Both the position numbers and the translations under genes were made by a program. Under the pieces are notes generated by a model that saw nothing but the letters and a program-made list of their open reading frames with translations, made no database searches and had not been told where the DNA came from. Shown piece by piece: positions 6,877 to 8,335 of a DNA stretch of 8,335 nucleotides; position 1 is the first letter of the stretch, and the number at the start of each line of letters is the position of its first letter. Source of the stretch: CAZFQD01 sp964520885 (GTDB taxonomy: Bacteria; Bacillota; Clostridia; Oscillospirales; SIG519); the NCBI GenBank assembly GCA_964520885.1, contig CAZFQD010000098.1, positions 1 through 8,335 of the forward strand. The letters are read 5' to 3'.

Positions 6877-8335
6877 ATGCAAGAAAAAATAATTAAATAT
6901 ACATTAGGTGAAACTGATATTTTTTATGTTAAAAATAAAGATAACAGCACTGGATTACTTTTATATCCATCTGTATTAAATGAGCAACCAAACATTGATT
7001 GCTTGAATTGTGATTCAATGATACAAGTAAAGTTTATTGATGATGCACATTGGATTGAATTTTCTCAAGGTCTTACAATGAGAAATAGTGTTAGTGTTCA
7101 TAATATATGTATCACAAATCAAATATTAGAAGAAGAGAATGAGAATATTTCTAAGATAATAACTTTTCTTTCGGATAGAAGAGGAAATGAATATATTCAC
7201 ACATTAAAATATTTTAAAAACTGTAACGCATGTGAGATATTTATAGAATATATAAATAATTCAAGCGAGTTAAAAGTACTTGAACTTTTTTCTTCATTTT
7301 CTGTATCAGGAATAAAAGTAATGACGAAAAATGAATTTTCAACAAATGGACTTATATTACATAGATTAAGAAGTTATTGGAGTACTGAAGGCAGATGTGA
7401 AAGTGCACCTTTTGAAAGTTATGGGCTTGAGCAATCTTGGGGTGAACAAGGAGCGAGATGTGAACGCTTTGGCCAAATTGGAAGTATGCCGGTTAGGAAG
7501 TTTTTCCCTTTTGTAGCTATTGAGGATAAGAATAATAATGTAGTTTGGGCTGCACAAATTTTTGCTCCTTCAACTTGGCAAATGGAGGTCTATACAATAA
7601 GTCGTTGTGCATCATTGTCTGGTGGACTTGGGGACAAAGAATTTGGTCATTGGCGAAAGAATATCTTTCCAGGGGAAAAGTTCTCATCATTATCTGCGTA
7701 TGTGACAGTATGCATAGGCAATATTGATGATGCCTGTAATAATCTTGTTTCTATTCAGGAAGAAAAATTAACAAATATACCTAAGAGCGAAGAACATTTG
7801 CCAATTATTTTTAATGAATATTGCACATCGTGGGGAAATCCTTCTCAAGAAAATATAATAAAAATAGTTAATTTCATAAAAGATATTGGAGTTGATTATT
7901 TTGTTATAGATGCCGGATGGTATGCTGTTGATGGAAAAGGTTGGTTAAATACCATAGGCGATTGGATTCCCAATGAGAAATTATTTCCTAAATCAATTAG
8001 ATATCTTGCGGATTATATTAGAAATAAAGGAATGGTGCCTGGGATTTGGTTTGAGTTAGAGGTATGTGCATGTGATAGTGAAATATATAAAAACATAGAT
8101 ATGCTATTACAATGTGGTGGTATTCCGGTAAATGCTAAACGGAGAAGATTTCTTGATTTAAGAATGCAGAATGTAAAAGATTATATTCGTAAAAAAGTAA
8201 TGAATTTTATAAAAGATAAAAGTTTTGGATATATAAAAATTGATTATAACGATAGTATTGGTATTGGATGTGATGGTGCTGAGTCCTATGGTGAAGCATT
8301 AAGACAGATTGAAGAAGAATCAATAAATATTTTTA
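6877..8335 (+). CDS. GH36 alpha-galactosidase (3' truncated)
   Basis: The frame stays open from ATG 6877 to the window edge (486 complete codons); GH36 enzymes are usually about 700 residues, so roughly a third is missing. The family hydrolyses terminal alpha-1,6-galactosyl units of melibiose, raffinose or galactomannan-type oligosaccharides. No signal peptide is seen and Cys residues are frequent, so the enzyme is probably cytoplasmic. Residues 1 to about 305 form the N-terminal beta-supersandwich (FSQGLTMRNSVSV, later HWRKNIFPGEKFSSL). The TIM barrel starts near 310: FNEYCTSWG, DYFVIDAGWY (339/340-349), GDWIPNEKLFP (361-371), PGIWFELEV (388-396), LDLRMQNVKDYI, then YIKIDYN with the nucleophile Asp456. 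The acid/base Asp lies beyond the window. Position directly after the importer genes suggests it processes the imported sugar. GH36 is confident; exact substrate is not. Confidence 0.95.
   Translation, partial: MQEKIIKYTLGETDIFYVKNKDNSTGLLLYPSVLNEQPNIDCLNCDSMIQVKFIDDAHWIEFSQGLTMRNSVSVHNICITNQILEEENENISKIITFLSDRRGNEYIHTLKYFKNCNACEIFIEYINNSSELKVLELFSSFSVSGIKVMTKNEFSTNGLILHRLRSYWSTEGRCESAPFESYGLEQSWGEQGARCERFGQIGSMPVRKFFPFVAIEDKNNNVVWAAQIFAPSTWQMEVYTISRCASLSGGLGDKEFGHWRKNIFPGEKFSSLSAYVTVCIGNIDDACNNLVSIQEEKLTNIPKSEEHLPIIFNEYCTSWGNPSQENIIKIVNFIKDIGVDYFVIDAGWYAVDGKGWLNTIGDWIPNEKLFPKSIRYLADYIRNKGMVPGIWFELEVCACDSEIYKNIDMLLQCGGIPVNAKRRRFLDLRMQNVKDYIRKKVMNFIKDKSFGYIKIDYNDSIGIGCDGAESYGEALRQIEEESINIF

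Noticed and set aside
7366..7727. Short frames on both strands inside the alpha-galactosidase gene.
   Set aside because: They overlap the conserved GH36 frame, which stays open from 6877 to the window end.

Overview
The window is AT-rich with short intergenic gaps, TTA/ATA-rich codon use, strong GGAGG-type ribosome binding sites and two proteins with Gram-positive lipoprotein signals. This points to a low-GC Bacillota, most likely an anaerobic, polysaccharide-degrading member of the Clostridia. That assignment rests on sequence style and gene content; no taxonomic marker is present.

All genes lie on the + strand and read as one carbohydrate-utilisation operon, cut at both ends. In order: (1) the 3' end of a surface protein with at least two LamG/concanavalin-like modules and a C-terminal membrane segment (1-971); (2) a lipoprotein with a GH39-like, clan GH-A glycoside hydrolase domain and extra C-terminal beta domains (991-3126); (3) a lipoprotein solute-binding protein of the LplA/YtcQ type (3148-4914); (4) and (5) two ABC sugar permeases of the LplB and LplC/YtcP types (5046-5954, 5975-6853); (6) the first 486 complete codons of a cytoplasmic GH36 alpha-galactosidase (6877 to the window end). 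Gaps are 13-23 nt except a 131-nt AT-rich gap between the binding protein and the first permease, which holds a perfect 14-bp palindrome.

The gene set suggests this working model: the LamG protein binds a polysaccharide at the cell surface, the GH39-like lipoprotein trims it outside the membrane, the binding protein and permeases import the oligosaccharide, and the GH36 enzyme removes alpha-galactosyl units inside the cell. No transporter ATPase is seen, as is usual for this importer class, which commonly shares an MsmX-type ATPase encoded elsewhere. The substrate is not proven; an alpha-galactosyl-decorated plant glycan or oligosaccharide is the simplest inference. The operon promoter and any regulator lie outside the window. 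No RNA gene, mobile element, CRISPR array or intrinsic terminator was found, and no gene-free stretch exceeds 131 bases.
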